Assembly (NCBI RefSeq): GCF_012641475.1
Contig: NZ_JABAIL010000001.1
Span: forward strand, 248,001 to 312,000
Direction of reading: 5' to 3'
Length of the DNA: 64,000 nt
Origin: Flammeovirga agarivorans
GTDB lineage: Bacteria; Bacteroidota; Bacteroidia; Cytophagales; Flammeovirgaceae
A program made the position numbers and the translations under genes. The notes under the pieces were generated by a model. That model did no database searches, had not been told where the DNA came from, and saw nothing but the letters and a program-made list of their open reading frames with translations. Below, one piece after another: positions 27,126 to 36,718 of this stretch (positions within the stretch are counted from its first letter, which is position 1; every line of letters begins with the position of its first letter).

Positions 27126-28340
27126 ATGAAAAAGCAATTTAAAACAGCTGCATTTATCGCATTAGTTGGTTTATTCACAATATCATGTGATTCTGATGAT
27201 GTAACAGGACCTATCGATGACAACATTAACGGAGATACTCCTGCAGATTCAACTGGTACAGATGATGATGCTAGACTTCAAGATCAAGCATTAGCAGCAG
27301 GTAAAATTGTATCGAATGGTGCAGGTACAGGTGCTGGTGATTTACCATCATGGGCAAAAGGTACTGATTACGCAGGTACTTCGGTTTCTGGTGATTTTGA
27401 TTTAACAATCACTGCTGGAGATTTAGCTGACAATCAATTATCATGGTCAGGTAATGTTTCTATCACAGGTGCTGTTAAAGTTCCAGCTGGTAAAACTTTA
27501 ACTATTGCTGAAGGCACAGTAATTGAAGCACAAGCATCAGATTCATATTTAATGGTCTTACAAGATGCAAAAATTGACGCGCAAGGTACAGAGGAAAACA
27601 TGATCGTTTTCACTTCTAAAGATAAAACTCCAGGTGCATGGGGTGGTTTATTACTTAACGGTAGAGCTACAATTAATAATGGCGATGCTAACGGTGAAGC
27701 TTCTCCAGAAGTTGATTCAAACGTTACTTATGGTGGTACAAACGATTCTGATGATTCAGGTATCTTAACTTTCGTAAGAGTTGAATTCTCTGGTTACAAA
27801 TATGGTGATGAGTCAGAGCACAACGCATTTACTTTCTCAGGTGTAGGTTCAGGTACTGAATTATCAAACTTACAAGCTTTCAAAGGTACTGATGATGGCC
27901 TTGAGTGGTTCGGTGGTACTGTAAGTGGTGAGAACTTAGTTTCAGTTGGTTGTGAAGATGATTCATTTGACTGGGCACATGGTTACGTTGGTTCATTAAC
28001 GAACTTATGGGTAATTCATGATGCTTCAAGATCTTTCGATAAAGGTTTTGAAATTGACAACAACTCTAAAAACAACTCAGCTGAGCCTTACACTAAAGCT
28101 ACAGTTACTAACGTAACAGTTGAAGGTGTTGCTGGTGAAACTACTGCTTTCAGAGTTAGAGAAGGTGCTAAAGGTAACTTCATCAATGTAAAAGTTGTAA
28201 ACGCTAAGAAAGGATTTGACGTTCACAATGATGTTACAATCAACAACGTAATGAACAACGAATTAACAGTATCTGCTTACACAGCTGAGTCTGTTGATAC
28301 AGAAGTTGCTTATGTTGATGACTGTGAAACTTGTGAGTAA
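27126..28340 (+). CDS. Lipoprotein with beta-helix-like fold, TonB receptor partner
   Basis: 404 residues from ATG 27126; the frame is open from 27057 but only the inner ATG gives a lipoprotein signal (LFTISCDSDD, Cys about residue 22). After an acidic low-complexity linker the body (about 85-390) consists of repeating short strands (GTVIEAQ, DAKIDAQGTEENMIVFTS, ATVTNVTVEGV) that suggest a right-handed beta-helix. Ends in CETCE. Similar lipoproteins often follow this class of TonB receptor in Bacteroidota; ligand unknown. No catalytic motif seen. Confidence 0.75.
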   Translation: MKKQFKTAAFIALVGLFTISCDSDDVTGPIDDNINGDTPADSTGTDDDARLQDQALAAGKIVSNGAGTGAGDLPSWAKGTDYAGTSVSGDFDLTITAGDLADNQLSWSGNVSITGAVKVPAGKTLTIAEGTVIEAQASDSYLMVLQDAKIDAQGTEENMIVFTSKDKTPGAWGGLLLNGRATINNGDANGEASPEVDSNVTYGGTNDSDDSGILTFVRVEFSGYKYGDESEHNAFTFSGVGSGTELSNLQAFKGTDDGLEWFGGTVSGENLVSVGCEDDSFDWAHGYVGSLTNLWVIHDASRSFDKGFEIDNNSKNNSAEPYTKATVTNVTVEGVAGETTAFRVREGAKGNFINVKVVNAKKGFDVHNDVTINNVMNNELTVSAYTAESVDTEVAYVDDCETCE

Positions 28341-28420
28341 GTCATAGATGATATACAAAAAGGTATAGCATAATTACCCTAAGCTAATACTAAAAACTCG
28401 CAAAGACCAAATCAGTGAGT

Positions 28421-28456
28421 ACCCTAGGTTAATAGAATTAGCCTAGGGTTTTTTAT
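28421..28456 (+). terminator. Terminator of the receptor-lipoprotein operon
   Basis: ACCCTAGG-TAAT (28421-28433) and ATTA-CCTAGGGT (28437-28449) form an almost perfect stem followed by six T. Confidence 0.9.
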
Positions 28457-28552
28457 TGAATAATTTTACGGAATAATTGTATTTGGTAAGTAATAACTAT
28501 CTGAAAAATAGTTGTTTATTGTGATGCAGTGAACGAATAGTTAAGTTATAGT

Positions 28553-29128
28553 ATGAAGAATAACCAATACTATTACTTAATTATCATCACTATATTATTA
28601 ACAACTACATCGATTAATGCACAGGTTTATCTTGGAATTAGTGGAGGAGCCTCACTTATTAATCAAAACGATATTGAATTTTGGCAGCAAAGATATGAAG
28701 TAGAAGGAGTGTCTACCACTCGTAAACTTTTTATTGGATATCAATTTAAATATTTAGGATTTGAGTTAGGAAACCGTTTCTTGGGAAATGTTTCAGAACA
28801 AACCGATTTATATGTTTTAAATGCTGATAAAAAGGGGTGGGATTTTACCGGAATTGGACGTTATTCCTTTGGGAGGCTTTCAGCTTTTGTTAAAGCTGGA
28901 GTAGTGTTTCTTAGTCATCGAAACTACTATACTTTGATTTATGAAAATCATGTAAACACATACCTTAATAAGGTAAAATCTCAGGATGTATTACTGGGTG
29001 TGGGCAGTGATTTTAGTGTTACAAATTTTCTTGCTTTACGTTTAGAGTATGAAGTAATTATGGTACAAGAATCAAATAACTATCATTCCATTACTCTTGG
29101 TACATTATTTAAAATTCGTCATAAATAA
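28553..29128 (+). CDS. Outer membrane beta-barrel protein
   Basis: 191 residues with a signal peptide (cleavage after SINAQ). Alternating strands such as VYLGISGGASLI, FIGYQFKYLGFELGNRF, LSAFVKAGVVFL and FLALRLEYEVIMV point to a small eight-stranded barrel of the OMP_b-brl type. No specific function; the last strand HSITLGTLFKI is consistent with a barrel end. Confidence 0.75.
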   Translation: MKNNQYYYLIIITILLTTTSINAQVYLGISGGASLINQNDIEFWQQRYEVEGVSTTRKLFIGYQFKYLGFELGNRFLGNVSEQTDLYVLNADKKGWDFTGIGRYSFGRLSAFVKAGVVFLSHRNYYTLIYENHVNTYLNKVKSQDVLLGVGSDFSVTNFLALRLEYEVIMVQESNNYHSITLGTLFKIRHK

Positions 29129-29130
29129 AA

Positions 29131-29163
29131 AAAGGCTGTCTTTTTTACGAGACAGCCTTTTTT
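29131..29163. terminator. Bidirectional terminator
   Basis: AAAGGCTGTC (29131-29140) and GACAGCCTTT (29151-29160), a perfect 10-base stem with T on both sides; lies between convergent genes. Confidence 0.9.
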
Positions 29164-29181
29164 GCTATATAAAAATAAAGA

Positions 29182-29928
29182 TTAACTCTTCATTGCACCA
29201 GTCAACTGAATAGTTTGTCTAGTGATATACGTAGACATATCAGAAGCTAAGAATACGCAAAGATCTGCAACTTCCTCTGGCTTACCACCTCTTTTCATAG
29301 GGATATCAGCCAACCATTCGTCTTTAATTTTTTGATCTAAAGTAGCTGTCATTTCAGTTTCGATGAAACCTGGAGCAACAGCATTAACACGAATATTACG
29401 AGGAGCCAATTCTTTAGCTACCGACTGTGTGAAACCAATAATACCTGCTTTTGATGCAGCATAGTTTGCTTGACCAGCATTACCATAAACACCAACAACA
29501 GAACTCATATTAATGATTGAACCGCTACGTTGCTTTAAGAAAGTTCTAGTAGCTGCTTTAGTCATATTGAATACAGAGTTTAAGTTAACTCTGATTACAT
29601 CATTGAATTGTTCTTCAGACATACGCATTAAAAGTGTATCTCTTGTAATACCTGCGTTGTTGATAAGCGCATCCAATGAATCGAAATCTGATGTGAAATC
29701 AGCAATTAATTTTTCAGCCGCTTCCATTTGAGATGCATCTGAACGGTAACCTCTAGCTTTGATGCCATAAGCCTCAAGCTCAGCTACTAATGCCTCACCT
29801 TTTTCTACACTTGAAAGGTAAGTGAAGCCTATATTTGCGCCATGCTCCGCGCAACGAATTGCGATTGCGCGTCCAATACCCTTAGACGCACCAGTAATCA
29901 AAACGTTTTTGCCTTCTAGCAGTTTCAT
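29182..29928 (-). CDS. fabG: 3-oxoacyl-[ACP] reductase
   Basis: 248 residues, SDR family. NADPH-binding TGASKGIGRA at 12-21, NNAGITRD near 89, catalytic Ser in INMSSVVG and YAASKAG (Tyr-x-x-x-Lys) near 155. The C-terminus matches FabG (MKRGGKPEEVADLCVFLASD), so it reduces beta-ketoacyl-ACP in fatty acid elongation. No other fab gene adjoins it; another SDR role cannot be excluded. Confidence 0.9.
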   Translation of the reverse strand: MKLLEGKNVLITGASKGIGRAIAIRCAEHGANIGFTYLSSVEKGEALVAELEAYGIKARGYRSDASQMEAAEKLIADFTSDFDSLDALINNAGITRDTLLMRMSEEQFNDVIRVNLNSVFNMTKAATRTFLKQRSGSIINMSSVVGVYGNAGQANYAASKAGIIGFTQSVAKELAPRNIRVNAVAPGFIETEMTATLDQKIKDEWLADIPMKRGGKPEEVADLCVFLASDMSTYITRQTIQLTGAMKS

Positions 29929-30096
29929 GGTGTGTGTTTCTAGTTTATAGAATTAATTCAGTCCGCAAGATACAAAAAAGATATAATGAACAAGTTTTAT
30001 TACCATTTATCATACGATTAATTACACTTTTTTTCCTGTTTTTAGAACAATGACATTTTCTAACAACTAAAACGAACAAGTATTCACTTTGAATTG

Positions 30097-30104
30097 TATC
30101 TTTG
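30097..30104 (+). promoter_or_regulatory. -7 promoter element of pepT
   Basis: TATCTTTG, perfect TAnnTTTG, 27 bases before the pepT ATG. Confidence 0.55.
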
Positions 30105-30131
30105 GTGCGGTAAAAATGAAATATTACTTCC

Positions 30132-31358
30132 ATGGAAAAATTATTAGAGAGATTCTTAAGATACGTAAAAATTGATACTGAATCTGTTCCAGGTGTGGAG
30201 CAAATTCCGAGTACAAAAAAACAGTTTGACTTAGCGAATTTGTTGGTTGAGGAATTGAAAGAAATAGGTTTAGAAGAGGTAACTATCGATGAGAATTGCT
30301 ATGTGATGGCAACTTTACCATCGAACGTAGATAAAGAAGTTCCTACCATTGGTTTTGTAGCCCATGTAGACACAACTCCCGATCTTACAGGTAAAAATGT
30401 AAACCCTCAGGTATGGGAAAATTACGATGGAGAAGATATCGTTTTAAATAAAGAAAAAGGTATCGTTTTATCTACTGAAGAATTTCCAGAAATCAAGCAA
30501 TATGTAGGTCAGACGATTGTTACCACTGATGGTACAACGCTTTTAGGAGCTGATGATAAAGCAGGTGTAGCTGAAATCATGACAGCCATGGATTACTTGG
30601 TGAAAAATCCTGAAATAAAGCATGGTAAAATCAGAATTTGCTTTACTCCAGATGAGGAAGTAGGTAAAGGTGCTGATCTATTTGATGTTGATAAATTCGG
30701 TGCAGAATGGGCTTACACTATGGACGGTGGTCCAATGGGTGAGTTTGAATATGAAAACTTTAATGCAGCATATGCAGAGGTGACTTTCAGAGGGCAAAAT
30801 GTACACCCAGGTACTGCAAAAGGTAAGATGGTGAACTCAATGAATATTGCTGCTAAGTTTGCAACAAAATTTCCAGATAGTGAAACACCAGAAACGACTG
30901 AAAAGTATGAGGGTTTCTATCACTTATTAACGATGACAGGTAGTGTAGAAGAATCGAAACTTCAATACATTATCAGAGATCATGATAGAACAATTTTTGA
31001 GGCAAGAAAAGACCATATGAAAGCACTTGTCGGTACATTCAGAAATGAATACGGTATGAATAGTGTTGAATTGAATATGGTAGATCAATATTACAATATG
31101 AAAGAAAAGGTAGAGCCTAACATGCATATTGTAGATCTTGCATTAGATGCAATGAAAGCCTTGGATATTGAGCCTGATGTGAAAGCTATTAGAGGCGGGA
31201 CTGACGGTGCTCGTTTATCATTTATGGGATTGCCTTGTCCTAATATTTTTGCAGGTGGACATAACATGCATGCCCGTTATGAGTATGTTCCTGTTCCAAC
31301 AATGGAAGCAGCAACGAAAGTAATTGTAAAAATTGCTGAGTTGGTAGCAACGAAGTAA
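30132..31358 (+). CDS. pepT: Peptidase T (tripeptide aminopeptidase)
   Basis: 408 residues, full length M20B enzyme that removes the N-terminal residue of tripeptides in the cytoplasm. Di-zinc site residues are in VAHVDTTPD (about 77-85), GADDKAG (about 140), [10 protein letters not shown] (catalytic Glu, about 173-182), and [10 protein letters not shown] near the C-terminus. [19 protein letters not shown] is the PepT substrate loop. Confidence 0.96.
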   Translation: MEKLLERFLRYVKIDTESVPGVEQIPSTKKQFDLANLLVEELKEIGLEEVTIDENCYVMATLPSNVDKEVPTIGFVAHVDTTPDLTGKNVNPQVWENYDGEDIVLNKEKGIVLSTEEFPEIKQYVGQTIVTTDGTTLLGADDKAGVAEIMTAMDYLVKNPEIKHGKIRICFTPDEEVGKGADLFDVDKFGAEWAYTMDGGPMGEFEYENFNAAYAEVTFRGQNVHPGTAKGKMVNSMNIAAKFATKFPDSETPETTEKYEGFYHLLTMTGSVEESKLQYIIRDHDRTIFEARKDHMKALVGTFRNEYGMNSVELNMVDQYYNMKEKVEPNMHIVDLALDAMKALDIEPDVKAIRGGTDGARLSFMGLPCPNIFAGGHNMHARYEYVPVPTMEAATKVIVKIAELVATK

Positions 31359-31376
31359 AAGATATAATCAATCTTA

Positions 31377-31416
31377 AAACTACCTTTTTAATAGTATTGA
31401 AAAGGTAGTTTTATTT
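31377..31416 (+). terminator. Terminator of pepT
   Basis: AAACTACCTTTT (31377-31388) and AAAAGGTAGTTT (31400-31411), 12-base stem followed by T-rich sequence. Confidence 0.85.
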
Positions 31417-31668
31417 TAAGAACTTTTTCCAATCTATTTTAGGACAAAACGGTATTAGTTTGTCGTATTCAATGATCGATTCAATCTCGTTTTCTAATAA
31501 GTTATCTGTTTTATATTGTACCTGAATATAAGTCCCATCGTAATTGTATAGTTCATATTTTTTTCCTAATTGATTCATGGTACTCAGCAGGTCGGAAAAG
31601 TATTGTACAATCTCAGCCTTCTGTATCAGCGAGAGTTTATTGAAAGTGATGTGCTGGAGGTTGATCAT
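31411..31668 (-). CDS. Small conserved hypothetical protein
   Basis: 85 residues from the ATG at 31668; the frame is open to 31767 (118 residues) but the extension is a hydrophobic low-complexity stretch. The body begins with a helix (FNKLSLIQKAEIVQYFSDLL), followed by YELYNYDGTYIQVQYK, and ends acidic. This resembles small Bacteroidota proteins of 70-90 residues (helix, then a two-strand YxYD...V.V motif, then an acidic helix) without known function. Kept because of that likeness; its coding status is moderately sure. Confidence 0.5.
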   Translation of the reverse strand: MINLQHITFNKLSLIQKAEIVQYFSDLLSTMNQLGKKYELYNYDGTYIQVQYKTDNLLENEIESIIEYDKLIPFCPKIDWKKFLK

Positions 31669-31822
31669 ATTTAAAAAGTATAGGTATTCGATTAAATTTG
31701 GTTCTGGGGTTGTCGTGATTAGAGAAATCAAATAAAACAGAAATAACTGTCCATCAATATTCTCCAATTAAAGTTAAAGGTTATATTGATAAATAGTAAG
31801 AATTCAATGTTATTTTTTAGTT

Positions 31823-32206
31823 ATGGGAAGATTACTACTATTGAGAGGATTACCGGGTTCAGGTAAAACAACATTAGCGGAATCCTTAGGAGGTTCTATT
31901 GAAGCAGATGATTTTATGTTGAATGAGAAAGGAGAATACGAGTTCAACCCATCTCAGCTCAGTAATGCACATAAAAAGTGTAAGGAAATGACAGAGTACT
32001 GTATGCGAAGAGGACAAGAGTTAGTGATTGTTTCGAATACTTTTACAACTGAGGATGAAATGATTCCGTATTTCGAATTAGCAGAAAAGTACCAATATAT
32101 CGTTAGTACACTGATTGTCGAAAACAGACATGGTAGTCGATCTACACATAACGTCCCTCGTCAAAAAATGGATGAAATGGCCAAGAGATTTGATATACTT
32201 TTATAG
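31823..32206 (+). CDS. P-loop kinase-like ATPase (AAA_33)
   Basis: 127 residues. Starts with a Walker A motif at once: LLLLRGLPGSGKTTLAE at 4-20, then ADDFM near 28, a typical pattern of the AAA_33/polynucleotide kinase-like group, and VIVSNTFTTEDEM near 69 and VPRQKMDEMAKRFD at the end. Short, single-domain. Probably a small-molecule or nucleic acid kinase; substrate unknown. Convergent with the porin genes. Confidence 0.8.
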   Translation: MGRLLLLRGLPGSGKTTLAESLGGSIEADDFMLNEKGEYEFNPSQLSNAHKKCKEMTEYCMRRGQELVIVSNTFTTEDEMIPYFELAEKYQYIVSTLIVENRHGSRSTHNVPRQKMDEMAKRFDILL

Positions 32207-32219
32207 TAATATAGCTCTC

Positions 32220-33980
32220 TTAAATATCATATCTTACATAAAATTGAAATCGTTGGGCATGCCCTTTTTGGCCGTCTTTATTGAAACGTTGCCCTTGTAC
32301 ATAACTCCCACCAACACGCATTCTATCAAATGGGAACCAGAAACCATTTAAGCTATTGTAATAACTTTTTTCGAAGGTTTCTCCGGGTTGAAAATCGGCA
32401 TTGTCTATCCATGAAAACCCTGAAACAATATTCATCATAAACTTCTTTGTGAAGTAATGTTCCAATGCGATATATCCACCCATACTCAATGGAATATACA
32501 ATTCACCGTTGGGGTTGGGTACTGCATCTAACTGATAATTAGAGAAGGCAGAAACATATCTTGTGATCCCTTTTCCACCTAAAGCTTGCCAATAGATATG
32601 GTTGTTTTTATTGTATAAATTAAGGTTGACTTTTCCACTTACCATCATACCAAATCCAGGTTTTGTTACGATGTCTTCATTCATGTTATAACTAGATATA
32701 AAACGAAGAATTGAGGCAATTTGCAATGAAGAATGACGTAAAACAAACTTGTATCTTCCTGCAAAATCAGGGTACTTCTGTCTTCTGTCGATGGCGATGG
32801 AGTCTGTAAATGTCCTTGTTGGTGTTTCTATACTTACACCGAATTCATTTTCTGTATTACCAATTTTCTTTTCATATCTGATTAATCCTTGTCTTGTCGA
32901 AGAACCTGTACTTGGTCCTTCATTATCGACAGTTAATGGGGTAGTCGCAAGATCATTAAAAGTGGACCAAGTTTGTCCTACAGTTAAATATCCGTAGCTA
33001 ACATAAGCATGTCGAAGCCTCATGTAATTTATTCCTGTTCCGCCTCCTGCAAAATCACCTTCTACATAGAAACGAATAAACCCTTCTTTGGTCTTGATAC
33101 GAGAGGACATACCTATTCTTGATTGCCTTGCATCTAAGTGAAATCCGGGTTGTTTGGTACTGGCATCTCCCACAGGGATATTATAGGGAGCAAATCCTCC
33201 AACTCCTGTTAATCCGTTAAAGTCATATAATCCATTTAATTTTACATAACCACGAATTCCAAGTAGAGTAGTAGCTTTTTCTAAGTCTTGAGGGTGCTTA
33301 TTATCAACAATTTTAGTGGAATCCACTTTTAGAAGTTTCGCTACTTGGATCACTTCATTGTGATGTTGCTCAACGACAACAGTATCTCTTTGGTGAAAAA
33401 TAGGTTCAATATCAGCGATAATGACACCTTCTGTTTCTTCAATCTTGAGTATATTTTCACTGCTATCATGCAATACAATATTTCCCCAAAAGGGTAATGC
33501 TCCATCTCTGTAGGCCCAAAAACCGTGTTCACCTTTTTTTAATGATAAACGTACTGCTTCGTAAGCTTTTAAAGGATAGGGAATAAGGTCGATCTCAACA
33601 ATAATGGACTCTCCGGTTTCATTTTCTATTCTTACCGAAGCTCCATCTCTATTTTCTGACCTTTTATTGGTGGTGTCTTCAAGTGTTGCTTTAGCTAGAG
33701 TATCAATTAATGTGATATCATTTTTATATACATATCCTCTTTTTCCTGAGATGTAATCCCAAGTTCTAATATAAGTTTCGGCAGAGTCTAAAGGCAAAGT
33801 AAGAATATCTCTTCCTTTTTCTAACCTCAGTAATGCAGGGCTATCGATGTAGGTAGATCCTTTTAAGTAGGTTGTGCGATCCACAGATGTTCGCATCCAC
33901 TGTGCTTCAGCAACAAAGCTCAATAGGATTAGAAATAAAGTGAATATATTAGAAAGTGATCGCATAAATCGAAAGATCAA
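32220..33980 (-). CDS. SH3b-DcaP-like outer membrane porin, copy 2
   Basis: 586 residues. Signal peptide (ends near EAQWMR), an SH3b-like domain (about 27-95: YLKGSTYIDSPALLRLEKG, then GKRGYVYKNDITLIDTL), a second beta-rich region (105-200), then a DcaP-type porin barrel (about 245-586) starting LGIRGYVKLNGLYDFNG and ending in FYVRYDI. DcaP-like porins form trimers for diffusion of small anionic substrates. The gene is 15 bases behind its paralogue and probably cotranscribed. The two proteins share the whole layout and many blocks, so they arose by duplication. Confidence 0.82.
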   Translation of the reverse strand: MIFRFMRSLSNIFTLFLILLSFVAEAQWMRTSVDRTTYLKGSTYIDSPALLRLEKGRDILTLPLDSAETYIRTWDYISGKRGYVYKNDITLIDTLAKATLEDTTNKRSENRDGASVRIENETGESIIVEIDLIPYPLKAYEAVRLSLKKGEHGFWAYRDGALPFWGNIVLHDSSENILKIEETEGVIIADIEPIFHQRDTVVVEQHHNEVIQVAKLLKVDSTKIVDNKHPQDLEKATTLLGIRGYVKLNGLYDFNGLTGVGGFAPYNIPVGDASTKQPGFHLDARQSRIGMSSRIKTKEGFIRFYVEGDFAGGGTGINYMRLRHAYVSYGYLTVGQTWSTFNDLATTPLTVDNEGPSTGSSTRQGLIRYEKKIGNTENEFGVSIETPTRTFTDSIAIDRRQKYPDFAGRYKFVLRHSSLQIASILRFISSYNMNEDIVTKPGFGMMVSGKVNLNLYNKNNHIYWQALGGKGITRYVSAFSNYQLDAVPNPNGELYIPLSMGGYIALEHYFTKKFMMNIVSGFSWIDNADFQPGETFEKSYYNSLNGFWFPFDRMRVGGSYVQGQRFNKDGQKGHAQRFQFYVRYDI

Positions 33981-33995
33981 TAAAGTATTACAAAG

Positions 33996-35750
33996 TTAGA
34001 TGTCGTATCTGATGTACATTTGAAAACGAGAAGCATAACCTCTTTCATTATCCTTGTTTCTCCTCACACCATAAATGTAGCCAAGCCCCAATTGCATTCT
34101 ATCAAAAGCAAACCAATAGCTATTGAAACTACCATAATAACTGCTTTGGTAGGCATTATCTTCTTGCCAATTGGCTGTTTCTAACCATGTAACTCCTGCA
34201 GTAATATTACTAAATAGCTTTTTTGACCAATGATGTTCCAAAGAGAAATACCCACCTGCAGTCTGAGGAATAAATATATTTCCTTCTGGACTAAAAAATG
34301 CATCAAAATTATAGTTTCTAAACCCTCTGACATATCGACTAATCCCTTTTCCATAAATCCCTTGGAAATACAAGATGTTATCTTCATTGTCAGTGAGGTA
34401 TTGTTTTCCACTGAGATTGATACCGTAGCCGACCTCACTGCTTACATTATCATTTTTATTGGTGTAAGAAAGCAATCGAAACAATCCAGAAACTTGTAGG
34501 TGTCCATCAGCATAAGTCCATTTGTATCTTGAAACCACATCAGGAGCTAGTTGCCTTTGATCGATTGCTACAGAATCGGTAAATAAGATAGTTGGACTCT
34601 CTACAGCAACCGCAAAAACATTTTGGTTGTCACCTACTTTCTTTTCATATCTGATCATTCCTTGTCGGATAGCCACACTACTATTTGGGCCTTCTCGATC
34701 TACTGTTAAAGGAAGTGCTTCTAAGTTCGAGAAAGTCGTCCATGTTTGTCCTACTGTAAGGTATCCGTATTCTGCATAGGCTTGTCGTAACCGGAAATAC
34801 ATTTGACTGGTATTTCCTCCTGCAAAATCACCTTCAATATATAAATTGAGGTATCCCGTTTTTGCTTTTACTTTTGATGAGAATCCTAGTCTTGACTGTC
34901 TGGCCCCCATATAAAACCCTCTATCTTGTGTGTTCCTAACATCACCCACAGGTATTTCTACAGGGACAAAACGATCCACATCAGAAAGCCCATTAAAGTC
35001 AAATATTGAATTGAGTTTTACGTATCCTCTCAACCCTACAGTAGACTTTGCTTTTTCCAGATCTTGAGGGTGTTTGTTGGTAACAATTCTTGCGGTATCA
35101 ATTTTTACTTTAGGAGTGATATTTACCGTATCGACATGATGAAATTCCATCCGAACGGTATCTTGCATGCTATAGATTGGTTTTAATTCACTTATTAAAA
35201 CATCTTCTTCGTTCGCAATCTTCAAAACATATTCAGCACTGTCTGCTAAACCAAGGTTTCCCCAAAAAGGGAAAGCACCATCCTTACTAATCCATATGCC
35301 ATGATCTCCACTTTTTAGTCTTAGAGTGATCTCTTGATAAGGCATTAAAGCATAAGGAACTTGATCTATTTCAACATGTACATCTTGCTTTTCAGTATTT
35401 TCAATATGCAGCGTAGTACCACCTCTTTTTAATGAACCTTTCACTTCTAAGTTGGTGAGGTCTCCCTTAACCAAGGTATCAATAAGAGTGATATACTTAT
35501 TGTAAGCATAGCCTCTTTTACCCGTTTGGTAGTCCCAGATACGTATATAGACATCATCTTTACTAATTGGAAGGGCTAAAAGACCGCGACCTTTTTCCAT
35601 AGACATAATGATTCTGCTGTCTTTATCGGCATAATCTCTTAGGTAGACGTCCTGATTTACCTCAGCTCTCATCCATTGTGCATTAGTTTGCAGTGTAGAA
35701 AGAAAAAATAGTAAAAAGAGTAATGTATAGTTCTTAAAATCAAATGTCAT
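33996..35750 (-). CDS. SH3b-DcaP-like outer membrane porin, copy 1
   Basis: 584 residues with the same layout as the next gene: signal peptide (TNAQWMR), SH3b-like domain (YLRDYADKDSRIIMSMEKG ... GKRGYAYNKYITLIDTL), linker, then a barrel from VGLRGYVKLNSIFDFNG to MYIRYDI. The blocks YVKLN-(G/S)-(L/I)-(Y/F)-DFNGL, ARQSR(I/L)G, YIEGDFAGG and GYLTVGQTW are shared by both. First gene of the two-gene unit. SH3b may bind peptidoglycan. Confidence 0.82.
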   Translation of the reverse strand: MTFDFKNYTLLFLLFFLSTLQTNAQWMRAEVNQDVYLRDYADKDSRIIMSMEKGRGLLALPISKDDVYIRIWDYQTGKRGYAYNKYITLIDTLVKGDLTNLEVKGSLKRGGTTLHIENTEKQDVHVEIDQVPYALMPYQEITLRLKSGDHGIWISKDGAFPFWGNLGLADSAEYVLKIANEEDVLISELKPIYSMQDTVRMEFHHVDTVNITPKVKIDTARIVTNKHPQDLEKAKSTVGLRGYVKLNSIFDFNGLSDVDRFVPVEIPVGDVRNTQDRGFYMGARQSRLGFSSKVKAKTGYLNLYIEGDFAGGNTSQMYFRLRQAYAEYGYLTVGQTWTTFSNLEALPLTVDREGPNSSVAIRQGMIRYEKKVGDNQNVFAVAVESPTILFTDSVAIDQRQLAPDVVSRYKWTYADGHLQVSGLFRLLSYTNKNDNVSSEVGYGINLSGKQYLTDNEDNILYFQGIYGKGISRYVRGFRNYNFDAFFSPEGNIFIPQTAGGYFSLEHHWSKKLFSNITAGVTWLETANWQEDNAYQSSYYGSFNSYWFAFDRMQLGLGYIYGVRRNKDNERGYASRFQMYIRYDI

Positions 35751-35844
35751 TGATAACGAGAGTCTTTCTCAGAATAGAATATTAAACTTGAAGAAGTTTC
35801 AATTAAAAATACTTCATTTTCTTTAGAAATAGAAAATTTGATGG

Positions 35845-35875
35845 TTGTTACTATGTAAAGGAGGTAGTATATTCG
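35845..35875 (+). promoter_or_regulatory. Promoter of tRNA-Arg
   Basis: TTG (35845-35847), 20 bases, TATATTCG (35868-35875, one mismatch to TAnnTTTG), 16 bases upstream of the mature tRNA. Confidence 0.55.
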
Positions 35876-35891
35876 CAAAACATAAAAATAT

Positions 35892-35964
35892 GGCTCCATA
35901 GTACAACGGATGAGTACGTAAGCTTCCGGCGCTTAAGATCTGGGTTCGATTCCCGGTGGGGCTA
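35892..35964 (+). tRNA. tRNA-Arg (anticodon CCG)
   Basis: 73 bases. Acceptor GGCTCCA with TGGGGCT (two G-U pairs), T8 A9, D stem GTAC/GTAC, anticodon stem TAAGC/GCTTA around loop TTCCGGC, which gives CCG; T arm CTGGG-TTCGATT-CCCGG. Discriminator A, CCA not encoded. Confidence 0.93.
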
Positions 35965-35980
35965 CATTTCACACCTTACT

Positions 35981-36020
35981 AAAACTGATTAAAATAAGAC
36001 GATTCTTAATCAGTTTTTTT
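35981..36020 (+). terminator. Terminator of tRNA-Arg
   Basis: AAAACTGATTAA (35981-35992) and TTAATCAGTTTT (36006-36017), 12-base stem followed by T. Confidence 0.85.
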
Positions 36021-36084
36021 ATATTCAAGCTCAATTACTAATTTGATTAGGCACTCATCATTTTCTTTAATATAACTACATTAA

Positions 36085-36648
36085 ATGCTTACTCTTCTTC
36101 AAAAAATTGGACAAAAGATAACGATTGATCAAGCACTGGAATTACGAATAAAAGAAGATTTTGTAAAGATTGAAACTCAAAAGTCTGAGATTTTATTGGA
36201 GGCAAACCAGAGAGCAAAGTATCTGTATTATGTGGAGAAAGGTGTTTTGCACAACTTCTATTATCATGATGGTAGACAAGTAAGTTCGTGGTTTTATATC
36301 GAAGATATGTTTATTACGTCATGGTATAGCTTCTATACACAGCAGCCGAGTTTTGAAAATATTGAAAGTTTGGAAGATTGCACTTTATATAGAATTAGCT
36401 ATGAAGATTACCAAAAACTAATTTATGATTTTCCCACTTTTGGGAATTTTGCAAGGCTATTGTCAGAAGAAATCTTGTCAATTTTGGATCAGTTTTCTAA
36501 GAGTTGGTCATTTTTATCTGCAAAAGAGAAATATGAGATTTTAGAAGAGTACTTTCCAAAAATAGAACAGCGTATTAAATTAGGTCATATTGCCTCCTTC
36601 TTAGGTATATCACAAGAGACGCTAAGTAGGATTAGAGCAGGAAAATAA
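36085..36648 (+). CDS. Crp/Fnr-family transcriptional regulator
   Basis: 187 residues: a cyclic-nucleotide-binding-like beta-barrel (about 25-110) with EANQRAKYLYYVEKGVLHNF and YIEDMF, a long dimer helix and a short C-terminal helix-turn-helix (LGHIASFLGISQETLSRIR, 167-185). Typical of small Bacteroidota Crp/Fnr proteins that do not bind cAMP. No N-terminal Fe-S cysteines, so it is not an oxygen sensor of FNR type by that route. A perfect FNR-type palindrome lies directly behind the stop codon and before the next gene. Confidence 0.9.
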   Translation: MLTLLQKIGQKITIDQALELRIKEDFVKIETQKSEILLEANQRAKYLYYVEKGVLHNFYYHDGRQVSSWFYIEDMFITSWYSFYTQQPSFENIESLEDCTLYRISYEDYQKLIYDFPTFGNFARLLSEEILSILDQFSKSWSFLSAKEKYEILEEYFPKIEQRIKLGHIASFLGISQETLSRIRAGK

Positions 36649-36652
36649 GATT

Positions 36653-36666
36653 TTGATCTATATCAA
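36653..36666 (+). promoter_or_regulatory. Perfect FNR-type operator with -7 element downstream
   Basis: TTGAT-CTAT-ATCAA; the dyad extends to TTTTGAT...ATCAAAA (36651-36668). A -7-like GACATTTG (36689-36696) follows. If transcription starts near 36701, the box is centred near -41.5, the class II activator position. It precedes the cytochrome c-motif lipoprotein gene. Confidence 0.65.
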
Positions 36667-36718
36667 AAGACGTCCCAAAAGATTACTAGACATTTGTAGT
36701 TGAACATCAATTAAAACT

